A stretch of DNA of 64,000 nt from Streptomyces dioscori (GCF_003024195.1 NZ_KZ679042.1:186001-250000); one strand, 5' to 3'; shown: positions 24,956 through 33,008, numbered from the stretch's first letter. Notes: generated from the letters alone by a model not told the origin. Numbers and translations are program-made.

Positions 24956-26017
24956 TCAGCCTCCCAGCCGCTCGCTCATCAGGTTCGGTTTCGAGCCGTA
25001 TATCTCGACGGTCCCGAAGGACAGCAGTGCTGATCCCGCCCTCGCCAGTGCCCGCGGTCCGACGTCGATCGCGTTCGTGCGCTCCGGTCCGTAGGAGAAG
25101 GTCGTGCGGCTGGCGTCCACGCGTGCGTACTTCGACCGGAACGCGCGGTCGCTGCGCACCGGCAGCCACAGCGCGCCGTCCGGACCGCGCACCATGGCCT
25201 CGGTGTAGGTGTCGCCCAGCGGCGGGTGGGAGGTGCGCCAGGCGTTCCCGTCGTCGTCCGAGGTCATCAGATAGGTGCGGGCCACCCCGTCCGTGTACTG
25301 GCTGCCGCCTATCGTGGCCCGGCCGGACGGTTCGAGCAGGATCGTGTGCACGTTGCTGTCCGGCGGCAACGGCACCCGCGCATCGCGCCACGCCGTGCCG
25401 TCCCAGCGCAGGACGGTGGTACCGGTGTCCGTGTCCGCCCAGGCCCAGGCGTCGTCGGCGGTACGGGCGGTGATCCCCATCAGGTAGCGCACGCCGTCGG
25501 GGGTGGACTGTGCTGTCCAGCCCGAACCGTCGTGGTGCAGCACCTTCAGCCCGGTGTCGTCCTCGCCGACCACCCACGCGGCGCCCGGTACCGCGGTGAA
25601 GTCCTGGTACGTCCACAGGGTCTGCGGCAGCGGTACGGCACTCCACGCTCCCGCCGACCGGCGCAGGATCTCTCCGGCACCGTCACGGTTGTGGAAGATC
25701 CACGCTTCCCTGCCGACGAACTGCACCTTGCCCAGCCAGCCAGACTCCCCGGCGCCGGGGAAGGTCGTGTCCCGGTTCCACGCCGTGCCGTCCCACCGGT
25801 ACAGCATCGGCCGCAGTCCTTCGGCGGTCTGCTCGTACCCGGTGGCCCACGCCTCGCCCTGCCCCCGGGCGGCGAGATCGGTCACGGTCACCGGCGGGGC
25901 CGCCGCCGGCACCGGCAGCACCGACCAGTCCGGCGTCACCGCCACCGCCGCTGTCGGTGACGTCAGCGCGGCACACGCGAGCACAAGGCAGACAACGGCC
26001 GCACGAAGACTGTTCAC
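24956..26017 (-). CDS. Secreted beta-propeller-like repeat protein (paralog 2)
   Basis: Encodes 353 residues with a clear signal peptide (MNSLRAAVVCLVLACAALTS, cleavage near AVA|VTPDW). Blades of the form MLYRWDGTAWNRD, ILRRSAGAWSAV, VLHHDGSGWTAQ and VLRWDGTAWRDA show the same repeat as the downstream paralog. The two genes form a unit reading towards the GH16-like gene, with only two bases between them. No enzymatic residues stand out. Proteins of this kind are commonly annotated as hypothetical in Streptomyces. A 219-bp gap separates it from the cyclophilin gene, which reads the other way, so the two genes diverge there. Confidence 0.78.
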   Translation of the reverse strand: MNSLRAAVVCLVLACAALTSPTAAVAVTPDWSVLPVPAAAPPVTVTDLAARGQGEAWATGYEQTAEGLRPMLYRWDGTAWNRDTTFPGAGESGWLGKVQFVGREAWIFHNRDGAGEILRRSAGAWSAVPLPQTLWTYQDFTAVPGAAWVVGEDDTGLKVLHHDGSGWTAQSTPDGVRYLMGITARTADDAWAWADTDTGTTVLRWDGTAWRDARVPLPPDSNVHTILLEPSGRATIGGSQYTDGVARTYLMTSDDDGNAWRTSHPPLGDTYTEAMVRGPDGALWLPVRSDRAFRSKYARVDASRTTFSYGPERTNAIDVGPRALARAGSALLSFGTVEIYGSKPNLMSERLGG

Positions 26018-26236
26018 GAGCCCCCCAGAGTCACAAGTGCCCCAGAACGTGAAGATCGGCCAGCTTAGGGGCGCTCCCGCACCCCTGAACAGGCGGCAAC
26101 CGGCCGATCCGGCGGATCCGGCCTATCCGGCCTATCGCGGGTGGACCTGCCGGGGGAACCGCCGGAAACTGGGCTTCTCGGGCGGCGGAGCAGGGCGACG
26201 CCCGGGCAGTGCGCGAGGACGTGAAAGGATCCCCCT

Positions 26237-26734
26237 ATGTCTACCAACGTCTTCTTCGACATCACCATTGACGGCGACGCCGCCGGCCGCATCGTCTTCA
26301 ACCTGTACGACGACGTCGTCCCCAGGACGGCGCAGAACTTCCGTGAGCTCGCCACCGGCCAGCACGGCTACGGATACGAGGGCTCGGGCTTCCACCGTGT
26401 CATCCCGGAGTTCATGCTCCAGGGCGGCGACTTCACCCGCGGCGACGGCACCGGCGGCAAGAGCATCTACGGCGCCAAGTTCGACGACGAGAACTTCAAG
26501 CTCAAGCACGACAAGCCGTTCCTGCTGTCCATGGCGAACTCCGGCCCGAACAGCAACGGCTCGCAGTTCTTCGTCACCACGGTGGTCACCTCGTGGCTGG
26601 ACGGCAAGCACGTGGTCTTCGGCGAAGTGGTCGAGGGCTCGGACCTGGTGAAGAAGATCGAGTCCCTGGGCTCGCGTTCCGGTTCCACCCGCGCGAAGAT
26701 CGTGATCGCCGCCTCGGGCATCGTGGAGAAGTAG
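26237..26734 (+). CDS. ppiA: Peptidyl-prolyl cis-trans isomerase, cyclophilin type
   Basis: Encodes 165 residues, the usual length of a single-domain cytoplasmic cyclophilin. All core motifs are present: [24 protein letters not shown] at the N-terminus, the catalytic [15 protein letters not shown] with the active Arg, and [18 protein letters not shown] and [14 protein letters not shown]. No signal peptide. It speeds proline isomerisation during protein folding. The ATG at 26237 follows AAAGGA. It stands alone and is followed by a terminator that separates it from the converging lasso-peptide genes; nothing suggests a role in their pathway. Confidence 0.96.
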   Translation: MSTNVFFDITIDGDAAGRIVFNLYDDVVPRTAQNFRELATGQHGYGYEGSGFHRVIPEFMLQGGDFTRGDGTGGKSIYGAKFDDENFKLKHDKPFLLSMANSGPNSNGSQFFVTTVVTSWLDGKHVVFGEVVEGSDLVKKIESLGSRSGSTRAKIVIAASGIVEK

Positions 26735-26763
26735 CGTCCGTGCCCCGGGCGGCGGGGCCGCCT

Positions 26764-26790
26764 GCTCGACCCGGGCTGCCCGGGTCGAGC
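26764..26790. terminator. Hairpin terminator between cyclophilin and lasso-peptide genes
   Basis: A perfect 12-bp stem, GCTCGACCCGGG and its complement, with a 3-base loop CTG. A further partial copy (CCTCGACCCGGGGCCG) follows near 26797. It lies in the 119-bp gap between converging genes and can end transcripts from both sides. Confidence 0.8.
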
Positions 26791-26853
26791 GCCCGCCCCT
26801 CGACCCGGGGCCGCACGACCCGCGACTCACCCTGCGGCCGGAAGCTCGGCGAG

Positions 26854-27264
26854 TCAGCGCGGGGGCACGGTGAGAAGGGTGCGGTAGGTCGCGGTGTCCT
26901 CGGGTTCCCCGACAGGACGGCCCTCCGCCTCGACCCAGGCGTGTGCGGCGAACGGCGAGGTCCGTACGCCGGTGCACCAGGTGGGCCAGGCACCGCCGAG
27001 ACGGCACAACAGCGCCGTGGCCAGGGAGCGCTGGAGGCAGTACCGCCCCGAGCACAGCGTGCTGACGGCGGTCACGTCCTGGCGGGCCCGCAACGCGCGC
27101 GCGTAGTCGGCGGGCGCGGCCCCGCGGTGTGCCACTCGCAGCACGGCCCGGATACGGCGGGGCGGCAGCCGCGCGAGCAGCCGGGCCGCGGCCACGGCGG
27201 TGTGCGCGGCGAGCCGGCGCCCGAGCGGTGGGCGGCTGCCATCGGTGTCGAGGACCTGTCTCAT
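26854..27264 (-). CDS. Lasso peptide biosynthesis B2 protein (transglutaminase-like leader peptidase)
   Basis: Encodes 136 residues from the ATG complementary to 27262-27264, which overlaps the stop of the B1 gene as ATGA. It is the split-type B protein: only the C-terminal cysteine-protease domain, with Cys76 in SGRYCLQRS and His108 in AAHAWVEAEGRP. The third triad position appears to be Glu120 or Asp123. It cuts the precursor after the conserved Thr-x pair so that the cyclase can form the isopeptide ring. It needs the B1 protein to bring the leader peptide. Last gene of the cluster A-C-B1-B2. Confidence is high because all four lasso genes are contiguous. Confidence 0.93.
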   Translation of the reverse strand: MRQVLDTDGSRPPLGRRLAAHTAVAAARLLARLPPRRIRAVLRVAHRGAAPADYARALRARQDVTAVSTLCSGRYCLQRSLATALLCRLGGAWPTWCTGVRTSPFAAHAWVEAEGRPVGEPEDTATYRTLLTVPPR

Positions 27265-27521
27265 GGCGTGCTCACCACCAGTCCGGCGCGGGTGAGACCC
27301 TCCAGCAGAGCCGCTACATCGGCCGCCGCCCGCTCGCGGTCGACGGGCCGGGTGGCGGCGAGCCGGTCGGCGACCTGGCTGGGGGCCGCGCCGCCCAGGA
27401 GAGCCTGGACGACGGCCGCGCCGGTGCCGTTGAGCTGCCAATAACGGCCGTCACGTTCGTCGAGCAGGACCATCCCGTCCTGCGTGGGGCAGCAGACGAC
27501 GTCAGTGCGCAGCTGAGTCAA
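27261..27521 (-). CDS. Lasso peptide biosynthesis B1 protein (PqqD-like RiPP recognition element)
   Basis: Encodes 86 residues if started at the TTG complementary to 27519-27521, where AGGAG lies seven bases upstream; it overlaps the 3' end of the cyclase gene by 20 bases. The sequence is a stand-alone RRE of PqqD type: DGMVLLDERDGRYWQLNGTG followed by helices ending LLEGLTRAGLVVS. The RRE binds the YxxPxLxxxGxF motif of the leader peptide and presents it to the B2 peptidase (and perhaps the cyclase). Its own stop overlaps the B2 start. The ATG further in (at DGMVLL) would remove the first strand of the fold, so the TTG is preferred. Confidence 0.92.
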   Translation of the reverse strand: MTQLRTDVVCCPTQDGMVLLDERDGRYWQLNGTGAAVVQALLGGAAPSQVADRLAATRPVDRERAAADVAALLEGLTRAGLVVSTP

Positions 27522-29382
27522 TGAGGGGCTCCTGGTACGGATGGCGTGGGGTGCGGAGATAGCCGGGTACGGGGTGGACGGCCACGTCGCGCAGCCACGC
27601 CTCGACGCCCAGGGCGTTTTCCAACTCGGCACCGCCGCCGGTCTGAAGGCCGGGGCTGAGCAGAGCGCGTCGCAGCCCGTCCTCCTCCGCGACGCCCGCG
27701 GCGACCAGGTGCGACGTCCCGGCCCATACGGCGAGTTGGCGCCGGTGCTCTCTGATGCCGCGGTACCACTCGATGTCACAGTGGTCCTTGGTGGTGCGCA
27801 GCAGGAGGTGTTCAGGCACCAGGCCCGCCATGGCGGCGGCCAACAGGGGCTTGTAGGACCAGGGGTGACCCGCCTCGTGGGAGCGTACGGACAGGCAGGC
27901 GTCCAGCACCGTGTCGTCGCAGAAGGGGCTGTCCGCCGGCAGTCCGTCGGCCGCGGTGTCGTCGTTGATGAGGCCGGCGATTCTTCCTGCCTCGCGCATC
28001 TGGTGGATCCAGGCGTGCCGGGAGAAGTCGGTGGCCAGCGGGACCGTCTGCTCGGCGGCGGAGCGCAGCAGTGCGGCGAACTGGTCGACGGCCCGTGTGC
28101 TCGCCCACTGCGGAAGGGTCGGCCGCGGCCCCCACGTCTCGCATGCGGGAAGGGGAACTGCGGCTTCGCGGAGCCTGCCCCTCGCCGTGTTCAGCCAGTG
28201 CGGATAGGAGCCGCCCCTCAGCAGCACGCGTGCGGTCGCGCCCAGCGGCCAGCGCCGTTGCGCTCTGAACCCGGCCGTGTGCCGTAGCGCCAGTGCGGGA
28301 TCGCGGCGCAGCAGGGCATGGATGTAGGAGGCGGGGGGCACGACGGCGTGGTCGCCTCCGTGTCCCGTGAGGCGCAGTGCGGCTCCCCGGGCACGCAACG
28401 CGCGGGTGATGTGCTGCTGGATCTCCCGGTCCCGCAGTGCGGGGGAGGGCTCTTCCTGGGGGTCCCGGCGGCGCTCCGAGCCCGCGAAGCAGGGGGGAAG
28501 TGCGGCGGACGGGAAGACCAGGGATTCGACGTCGGGCAGGTGGTCGGCCGCATACCGGGCGTAGTGCTGGTCCTCGTTGCCCAGTGCTTCCCAGTGCAGG
28601 GTCGCGGTGACGAGCGATGCGCCGGCCTCGGCGGCCAGGAAGCACAGGGAGGTGGAGTCCATGCCGCCGGACAGGTCCGCGCCGAGCACCTGCCCGGGGC
28701 GCACCCGCAGGGTGACCGCGTCACACAGCGCCTTCCGCAGCGCGAGCGCCGCCTCGGCCAGCGGCAGTCCGGCCTCCGGTGCCTGCCACCACGCGACGGT
28801 TCGGCAGTTTCCCCCGGGTTCCAGGTGCAGTGCGTGACCCGGTGGGACGGTCTCCACTCCGCTCCACATCGCCGCGCCCGCCAGTGGGTGCGGCAGCGGG
28901 GAGGCAAGGCGGGCGGCGAGTTGGGCGGGGTCCGGCCCGGCGTCGGTGAGCCAGGCCAGCGTGCGCGCCCGGTCCGCGCACACCGTCACACCGTCGACCA
29001 CGGCCCGGTGGACGCGACAGGCCCCGGAGGCACTCCCGCGCACATAGCCGCTCCCCTTCAGTGACGCGAGCACATGGAAACTGCCGTGCACGCCACGCAG
29101 CGCCCCCTCCACGTCCGCGACCGTGCTCACGCCCTTGAGACGAGCCTGCAGATCTGTGGTGGTCGCCGAGGACGTACCCACCACGGCCAGCAACCGCCCG
29201 CCCGCCGACGCCACCACCATCCGCTCCGGAGCCCAGTCACCCAGCAGCCACGGCCGCCCCGACGGGTGGCGCACCACCCTGCCGACTCGCGGCCTCAACC
29301 GGGTCAGCAGACCGGGTGGCAGTTCCTGATCCGGAACCACGATGAACCAGCTCCGCGAGGTACCACTCGCCATGCTCAGCAC
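27502..29382 (-). CDS. Lasso peptide cyclase (asparagine-synthetase-like isopeptide bond-forming enzyme)
   Basis: Encodes 626 residues from a GTG at 29382; an ATG three codons on is an alternative, with GAGGAG upstream of both. The N-terminal glutaminase-like half lacks the catalytic Cys at position 2 (MLSM), as in lasso cyclases that do not use glutamine. The ATP-pyrophosphatase motif SGGMDS lies at residues 238-243, followed by TATLHWEALGNEDQHYA and RLTGHGGDH. The enzyme adenylates the side-chain carboxyl of a core Glu/Asp and joins it to the core N-terminus. It lies directly downstream of the precursor gene (110 bases, with a small CCGGT/ACCGG hairpin just after the precursor stop) and overlaps B1. 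Confidence 0.94.
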   Translation of the reverse strand: MLSMASGTSRSWFIVVPDQELPPGLLTRLRPRVGRVVRHPSGRPWLLGDWAPERMVVASAGGRLLAVVGTSSATTTDLQARLKGVSTVADVEGALRGVHGSFHVLASLKGSGYVRGSASGACRVHRAVVDGVTVCADRARTLAWLTDAGPDPAQLAARLASPLPHPLAGAAMWSGVETVPPGHALHLEPGGNCRTVAWWQAPEAGLPLAEAALALRKALCDAVTLRVRPGQVLGADLSGGMDSTSLCFLAAEAGASLVTATLHWEALGNEDQHYARYAADHLPDVESLVFPSAALPPCFAGSERRRDPQEEPSPALRDREIQQHITRALRARGAALRLTGHGGDHAVVPPASYIHALLRRDPALALRHTAGFRAQRRWPLGATARVLLRGGSYPHWLNTARGRLREAAVPLPACETWGPRPTLPQWASTRAVDQFAALLRSAAEQTVPLATDFSRHAWIHQMREAGRIAGLINDDTAADGLPADSPFCDDTVLDACLSVRSHEAGHPWSYKPLLAAAMAGLVPEHLLLRTTKDHCDIEWYRGIREHRRQLAVWAGTSHLVAAGVAEEDGLRRALLSPGLQTGGGAELENALGVEAWLRDVAVHPVPGYLRTPRHPYQEPLIDSAAH

Positions 29383-29492
29383 TCAGCTCCTCAGGCCTGC
29401 CGCTCGGCCCGGATCCCCCGGCGCCCCAGCCCAAGGGCCAAGGCGACGGGACGATCTCGGACTGCCCCGCGGTAGCTGCCGGTTCGGACCGG

Positions 29493-29678
29493 TCAGCACC
29501 AGTAGTATTTGTTGTACGCACCTTCGGCACATCCCGTGAACGAGGAACCCTGAGTGGCTTCGGCGAACTCGCCCGCCTCGGCCAGCAGCGGCGGCTCGTA
29601 GACGTCCTCGGACTCGATGTTCGCCAGCGCTTCACGCACGGCACTCACCTCCATCGGATCGGGAAGCGGAATCTCCAT
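29493..29678 (-). CDS. Lasso peptide precursor (predicted class III-like, Gly1-Glu9 ring, two cysteines)
   Basis: Encodes 61 residues from the ATG at 29678, or 53 from an ATG at 29654; GGGGAG touches the first ATG directly, so the start is uncertain. The leader shows the full RRE-binding pattern YxxPxLxxxGxF (Tyr27, Pro30, Leu32, Gly36, Phe38) and Thr42 at position -2 of the cleavage site. Cleavage after Gln43 leaves the 18-residue core GSSFTGCAEGAYNKYYWC (codons 29549-29496). Gly1 and Glu9 fit a nine-residue isopeptide ring; Cys7 in the ring and Cys18 at the C-terminus could form a disulfide; Tyr15, Tyr16 and Trp17 can act as plugs. First gene of the cluster. Confidence 0.92.
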   Translation of the reverse strand: MEIPLPDPMEVSAVREALANIESEDVYEPPLLAEAGEFAEATQGSSFTGCAEGAYNKYYWC

Positions 29679-29847
29679 CTCCCCGTTTCAGTAAGGCAGG
29701 TTGCGTGCAGCCTGACCAGGGACACCCGAGCCGGTCCACCCGTGTGAGGTACCGGCGCGTGAAGCACGACACCAACCGGAACGCGCCCCGGGCGCAGCGC
29801 CGCCTTCTCAGCTCGATCATTGGCGCCGGTCCGGACGGCCCCGTGCG

Positions 29848-30486
29848 TCAGCGGCGGACCAGCACCGTGTGTGTGACGGCCGGCGAAGCCACCATCTCGG
29901 ACACCCGGTAGCCGTCGATGCCGTCGCCCAGATTGTCGAGCAGCCGTTCCCCGCGTCCTATGAGCATCGGCGCGATCACCAGGTGGAGCTCGTCGATCAG
30001 CCCGGCGCGCAGGTACTGCTGGATGACTGCCGCGCCGCCGCCGATCCGGACGTCCTTGCCGCCCGCGGCGTCGACGGCGCGCTGGAGCACCGTCTCCAGC
30101 GGGTCGTCCGTGAAGTGGAAGGTCGTTCCGCCGGCCATCTCCAGCGCCGGGCGCGGATGGTGGGTGTGCACGAAGACGTCGTGGTGGTAGGGCGGGTTGT
30201 CGCCCCACCAGCCCTTCCAGGACTCGTCCGCCCACGGCCCGCGCTGGGGTCCGAACATGTTCCGCCCCATGATCGTGGCCCCGACGTTCCGCTCGCTGCG
30301 CGTGAGGTAGTCGGCGTCGATCCCGGTCTTCCCGGCGGCGGACTCCTCCGTCGCGGCGACGAACCAGCTGTGCAGTTCGTCGCCCCAGCCGACGCCGTCG
30401 CCGAACGGGGCGTCCAGGCGCTGGTTCGCACCGGCCACGAAACCGTCGAGGGAGATGGTCACATTGTGTACGCGGACCTTGGACAC
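29848..30486 (-). CDS. Dihydrofolate reductase / RibD C-terminal family protein
   Basis: Encodes 212 residues from the GTG complementary to 30484-30486, preceded by GAGAGGTG; the longer open frame beyond it lacks family similarity. The sequence begins SKVRVHNVTISLDGFVAG and contains GRNMFGPQRGPW, HTHHPRPALEM, VRIGGGAAVIQQYLRAGLIDELHL and LIGRGERLLDNL, which are the Rossmann-like NADPH-binding features of RibD-C/DHFR-like reductases. These small streptomycete proteins are stand-alone reductases of unknown substrate; they are not the essential folate enzyme. A 127-bp gap with a run of nine C residues separates it from the next gene on the same strand. Confidence 0.9.
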   Translation of the reverse strand: MSKVRVHNVTISLDGFVAGANQRLDAPFGDGVGWGDELHSWFVAATEESAAGKTGIDADYLTRSERNVGATIMGRNMFGPQRGPWADESWKGWWGDNPPYHHDVFVHTHHPRPALEMAGGTTFHFTDDPLETVLQRAVDAAGGKDVRIGGGAAVIQQYLRAGLIDELHLVIAPMLIGRGERLLDNLGDGIDGYRVSEMVASPAVTHTVLVRR

Positions 30487-30613
30487 GGCTTTCACCTCTC
30501 GTGCTGATGTCGGTCTCTCACTCCTTACGTCGTACGGAGCCCGCTCGCATCGACATCCCCACGCACCTTTTCCAGGAATCCGCCCCGCCCCCCCCCGGAT
30601 ATGGGGCAGCCGG

Positions 30614-32062
30614 TCACAGCAGGCGGCGGATGTCGCCGCGGACCCGGTAGAAACCGCCCGCCGCGGGGTGCAGGGCGTCCACGACGTAGCGGGCTCCGGG
30701 CTCTCGTATCGTGCGCGGGAACTGGACGTTCCAGGAGTGGTCGTAGCCGTCCGACACCACGTGGACGCGCAGGCGGCCGGTCGTCTGCACGCACTCGACC
30801 ACGATCGCTCCCGCGGGGGCCTGCGAGACACTGGCCAGTGCGGTCACGGCTGTGGCCGGTGCGTAGGTCGGCAGCGCCGCGGCGAGCTTGACGTCCCGGG
30901 CGACCGGGACCGTGCCCTGCTGGGCCGCCGCGATGGCCGCCTCGCTCGCGTCCACGCACACCAGCGAGCCGTCCGTGGTCACCAGGTAGAGCCGCTCGTC
31001 GCGGTACTGCATCGACAGCGCCGAGCCACCGCCGGTGCCCAGCTTCCACAGGCGCGTACCGTCCCGGTCGAAGCAGTACACCGACGAGGACGCGTCGCCG
31101 GCGAAGACGAACCGGCCGCCGGGCGAGGTGGCACATGAGTAGACCGCGCTGTCGCAGGCGTAGGTGGCCTCGACCGTGCCGGTCGCCTTGGACAGCCGCT
31201 GGACCACCCGGTGCGCGGTTCCCGCGAACACGGCGTCCTGCTCCTGCCAGCCGAACAGGACCCCGCCGCGGGTCGGCGTGTGCCACAACTCGCCCGTCCC
31301 GTCAGGCGCGTACGCGCTCACCCCGCTCTGGTGACCGTGGTAGACGGCCCGGTCGTCGGCGCGGACCATCCAGCCGTGCTCGCCCTGGCTGCGGCGCGCC
31401 CACTGGTGTTCGTCCTCGTGGTCGATGACGGTCAGCCGGCCCTCGCGGTCCGACACGTTCAGGACGCCCTCGTGGATGTCCAGCCAGAAGATGTCGACGT
31501 CCGCCGCCACGTCGTACGCCGCGAACGGCAGCTTCGAGGACAGGTCGTACACCCGGCCGTCGTCGCAGCCCGCGTAGATCCAGAAGTCGTCGGCGACCAG
31601 GCACTTCACACCGTCCGGCAGGCTGAAGCGGGCCAGGACGCCACCGTCGTGGTCCAGGGTGAAGACATCACCCGCCTGGTTGCCGACCCAGCAGCGGTCG
31701 TCGTCGACGTGGATGCCGAACGCCGACGACCCCGTACGGAAACGCCACAGCACCGGGGCGACGGACCGCGCCGTGGAGGGGGCCGAGGTCACCTGGCGCC
31801 GGGTCACCGCACGGGGCGCGCGCTGTCCGGCGATCGCCGGGGCGTATCCCTTGCGGACCTTCTCCCCCACCTTCTTCGCGGCTGCGGCGCGCGCCTTGTC
31901 CACCGTGGGGAACGTCGTCGTCTGGGTCTGACCGGCCGCGCCTATCCGTCCGTACCGCACCGTCACCACCAGCCCGTCCACGGCCACTTCGTAGAACTTG
32001 TGCGCAGCACCGTCCTCCTGCGACAGCTCCAGATACGTCGTCGACGCGGACCCACTGGACAT
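30614..32062 (-). CDS. WGR-domain protein with C-terminal beta-propeller
   Basis: Encodes 482 residues from the ATG complementary to 32060-32062, with GGAGGGG upstream; the frame extends to 32164 without a better start. The N-terminus is a WGR domain (YLELSQEDGAAHKFYEVAVDG...VRYGRIGAAGQTQT, residues about 10-80), a fold found in DNA-repair PARPs and in predicted bacterial molybdate-metabolism proteins. A basic linker leads to a WD40/PQQ-like propeller (about residues 110-470; for example WVGNQAGDVFTLDHDGG, IYAGCDDGRVYDLSS, VFAGDASSSVYCFDRDG). No signal peptide, so it is intracellular. The function is unknown; a DNA- or protein-binding sensor is possible. Confidence 0.87.
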   Translation of the reverse strand: MSSGSASTTYLELSQEDGAAHKFYEVAVDGLVVTVRYGRIGAAGQTQTTTFPTVDKARAAAAKKVGEKVRKGYAPAIAGQRAPRAVTRRQVTSAPSTARSVAPVLWRFRTGSSAFGIHVDDDRCWVGNQAGDVFTLDHDGGVLARFSLPDGVKCLVADDFWIYAGCDDGRVYDLSSKLPFAAYDVAADVDIFWLDIHEGVLNVSDREGRLTVIDHEDEHQWARRSQGEHGWMVRADDRAVYHGHQSGVSAYAPDGTGELWHTPTRGGVLFGWQEQDAVFAGTAHRVVQRLSKATGTVEATYACDSAVYSCATSPGGRFVFAGDASSSVYCFDRDGTRLWKLGTGGGSALSMQYRDERLYLVTTDGSLVCVDASEAAIAAAQQGTVPVARDVKLAAALPTYAPATAVTALASVSQAPAGAIVVECVQTTGRLRVHVVSDGYDHSWNVQFPRTIREPGARYVVDALHPAAGGFYRVRGDIRRLL

Positions 32063-32209
32063 GACAGACCCCTCCCCAAAACGGGCCCCGCGGTCTCTCC
32101 GGCGGGTCCCACTGCTCACACCGTAGAGGCCGGCACTGACACTCCGACGATCAGGCCGGTACATCGGCCGGGGCGCCGGCCCGTCCGTCCTCGGGACGAC
32201 GGCCAGGTG

Positions 32210-32545
32210 TCAGCTGTCCTGCTGGTCCGGCGCGTCCGCGTCGAGCTTCGCGAGGTGGTCCTCCCAGCGTCGGCGGCGCTGGTCCGGGGACTGTTCCCAC
32301 CAGGGTGTGCCCCGTTCCCCCAACGCGACCTTCGCGTGCTGCACGCGTGCCCGCGCCAGCCGCTCGGCCGACGCGTCGTCGGCGGTGGTCGCCGAGCGCA
32401 CCGCACGGCGGGCCGCCATGAGATGACGTCGCAGACGGGCCGCGACGTCCTCGGGCAGGGAGGGGTCCGTGGCCCGCCATTTTCGCCCGTTGATGACGAC
32501 GTGGTGTCCGTCGGGAGTTTTCTGCGGCTCGTCATGCGCGTTCAC
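32210..32545 (-). CDS. Conserved hypothetical small protein
   Basis: Encodes 111 residues from the GTG complementary to 32543-32545; the ribosome site is weak. The sequence VINGRKWRATDPSLPEDVAARLRRHLMAARRAVRSA belongs to a family I know from many Streptomyces genomes, often annotated misleadingly as biopolymer transporter Tol. It is rich in charged residues, has no signal or membrane segment, and is predicted to be helical. The C-terminus ends in an acidic stretch (LDADAPDQQDS). It diverges from the monooxygenase-fold gene at 32679. No function can be assigned. Confidence 0.75.
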   Translation of the reverse strand: MNAHDEPQKTPDGHHVVINGRKWRATDPSLPEDVAARLRRHLMAARRAVRSATTADDASAERLARARVQHAKVALGERGTPWWEQSPDQRRRRWEDHLAKLDADAPDQQDS

Positions 32546-32678
32546 AAACGCAATTCTGTCCGTACGTCGCCCGGACCGCGCGGCAGGGCCACCGGCCGCC
32601 GCCCGTAGCCCGCCGCCCGTACCCCGCCAACCGCACCCCGTCGTCCGGCGCCGAGCGCTGTCACGGCAGGATGGGTCC

Positions 32679-33008
32679 ATGAGCGTAGTCAAGATCAACG
32701 TGCTGACCGTCCCCGCCGAGCAGCGGGAAGTTCTGGAGAAGCGGTTCGCGTCCCGCGCGGGCACCGTCGAGAACTCCGACGGCTTCGAGTGGTTCGAGCT
32801 TCTCCGCCCGACCGAGGGCACCGACAGCTACCTCGTCTACACCCGGTGGCGTGACGAGGAATCCTTCACCGCGTGGATGGAGGGGAGCATGAAGGCGGCC
32901 CACCAGGGCGGCGGCGCGGAGGGCGGCGAGCGGCCCAGGCCCGCGGCGAGCGGTTCCACGCTGTGGTCCTTCGAGGTCGTGCAGCAGACACCGCCGCGCA
33001 GCGCGTAA
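32679..33008 (+). CDS. Antibiotic biosynthesis monooxygenase (ABM)/IsdG-like family protein
   Basis: Encodes 109 residues from the ATG at 32679. The dimeric alpha/beta-barrel pattern is clear: VVKINVLTVPAEQREVLEKRFASRAG, then GFEWFELLRPTEGTDSYLVYTRWRDEESFTAWMEG. This family includes heme-degrading IsdG/HmoB-like enzymes and quinone-forming monooxygenases; similar streptomycete proteins are usually annotated as antibiotic biosynthesis monooxygenase. The C-terminus has a Gly-rich segment (HQGGGAEGGERP) before a last strand (TLWSFEVV). No partner genes that would reveal a substrate are adjacent. Confidence 0.88.
   Translation: MSVVKINVLTVPAEQREVLEKRFASRAGTVENSDGFEWFELLRPTEGTDSYLVYTRWRDEESFTAWMEGSMKAAHQGGGAEGGERPRPAASGSTLWSFEVVQQTPPRSA

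Noticed and set aside
29632..29820. 62-residue open frame on the minus strand upstream of and overlapping the lasso precursor
   Set aside because: Arg/Cys-rich composition, no ribosome site, overlaps the precursor in another frame and has no lasso-type motifs.
30580..30600. Run of nine C residues near the DHFR-like reductase gene
   Set aside because: A homopolymer in a non-coding gap; it might be phase-variable in principle but is outside any coding frame and may be a sequencing artefact.
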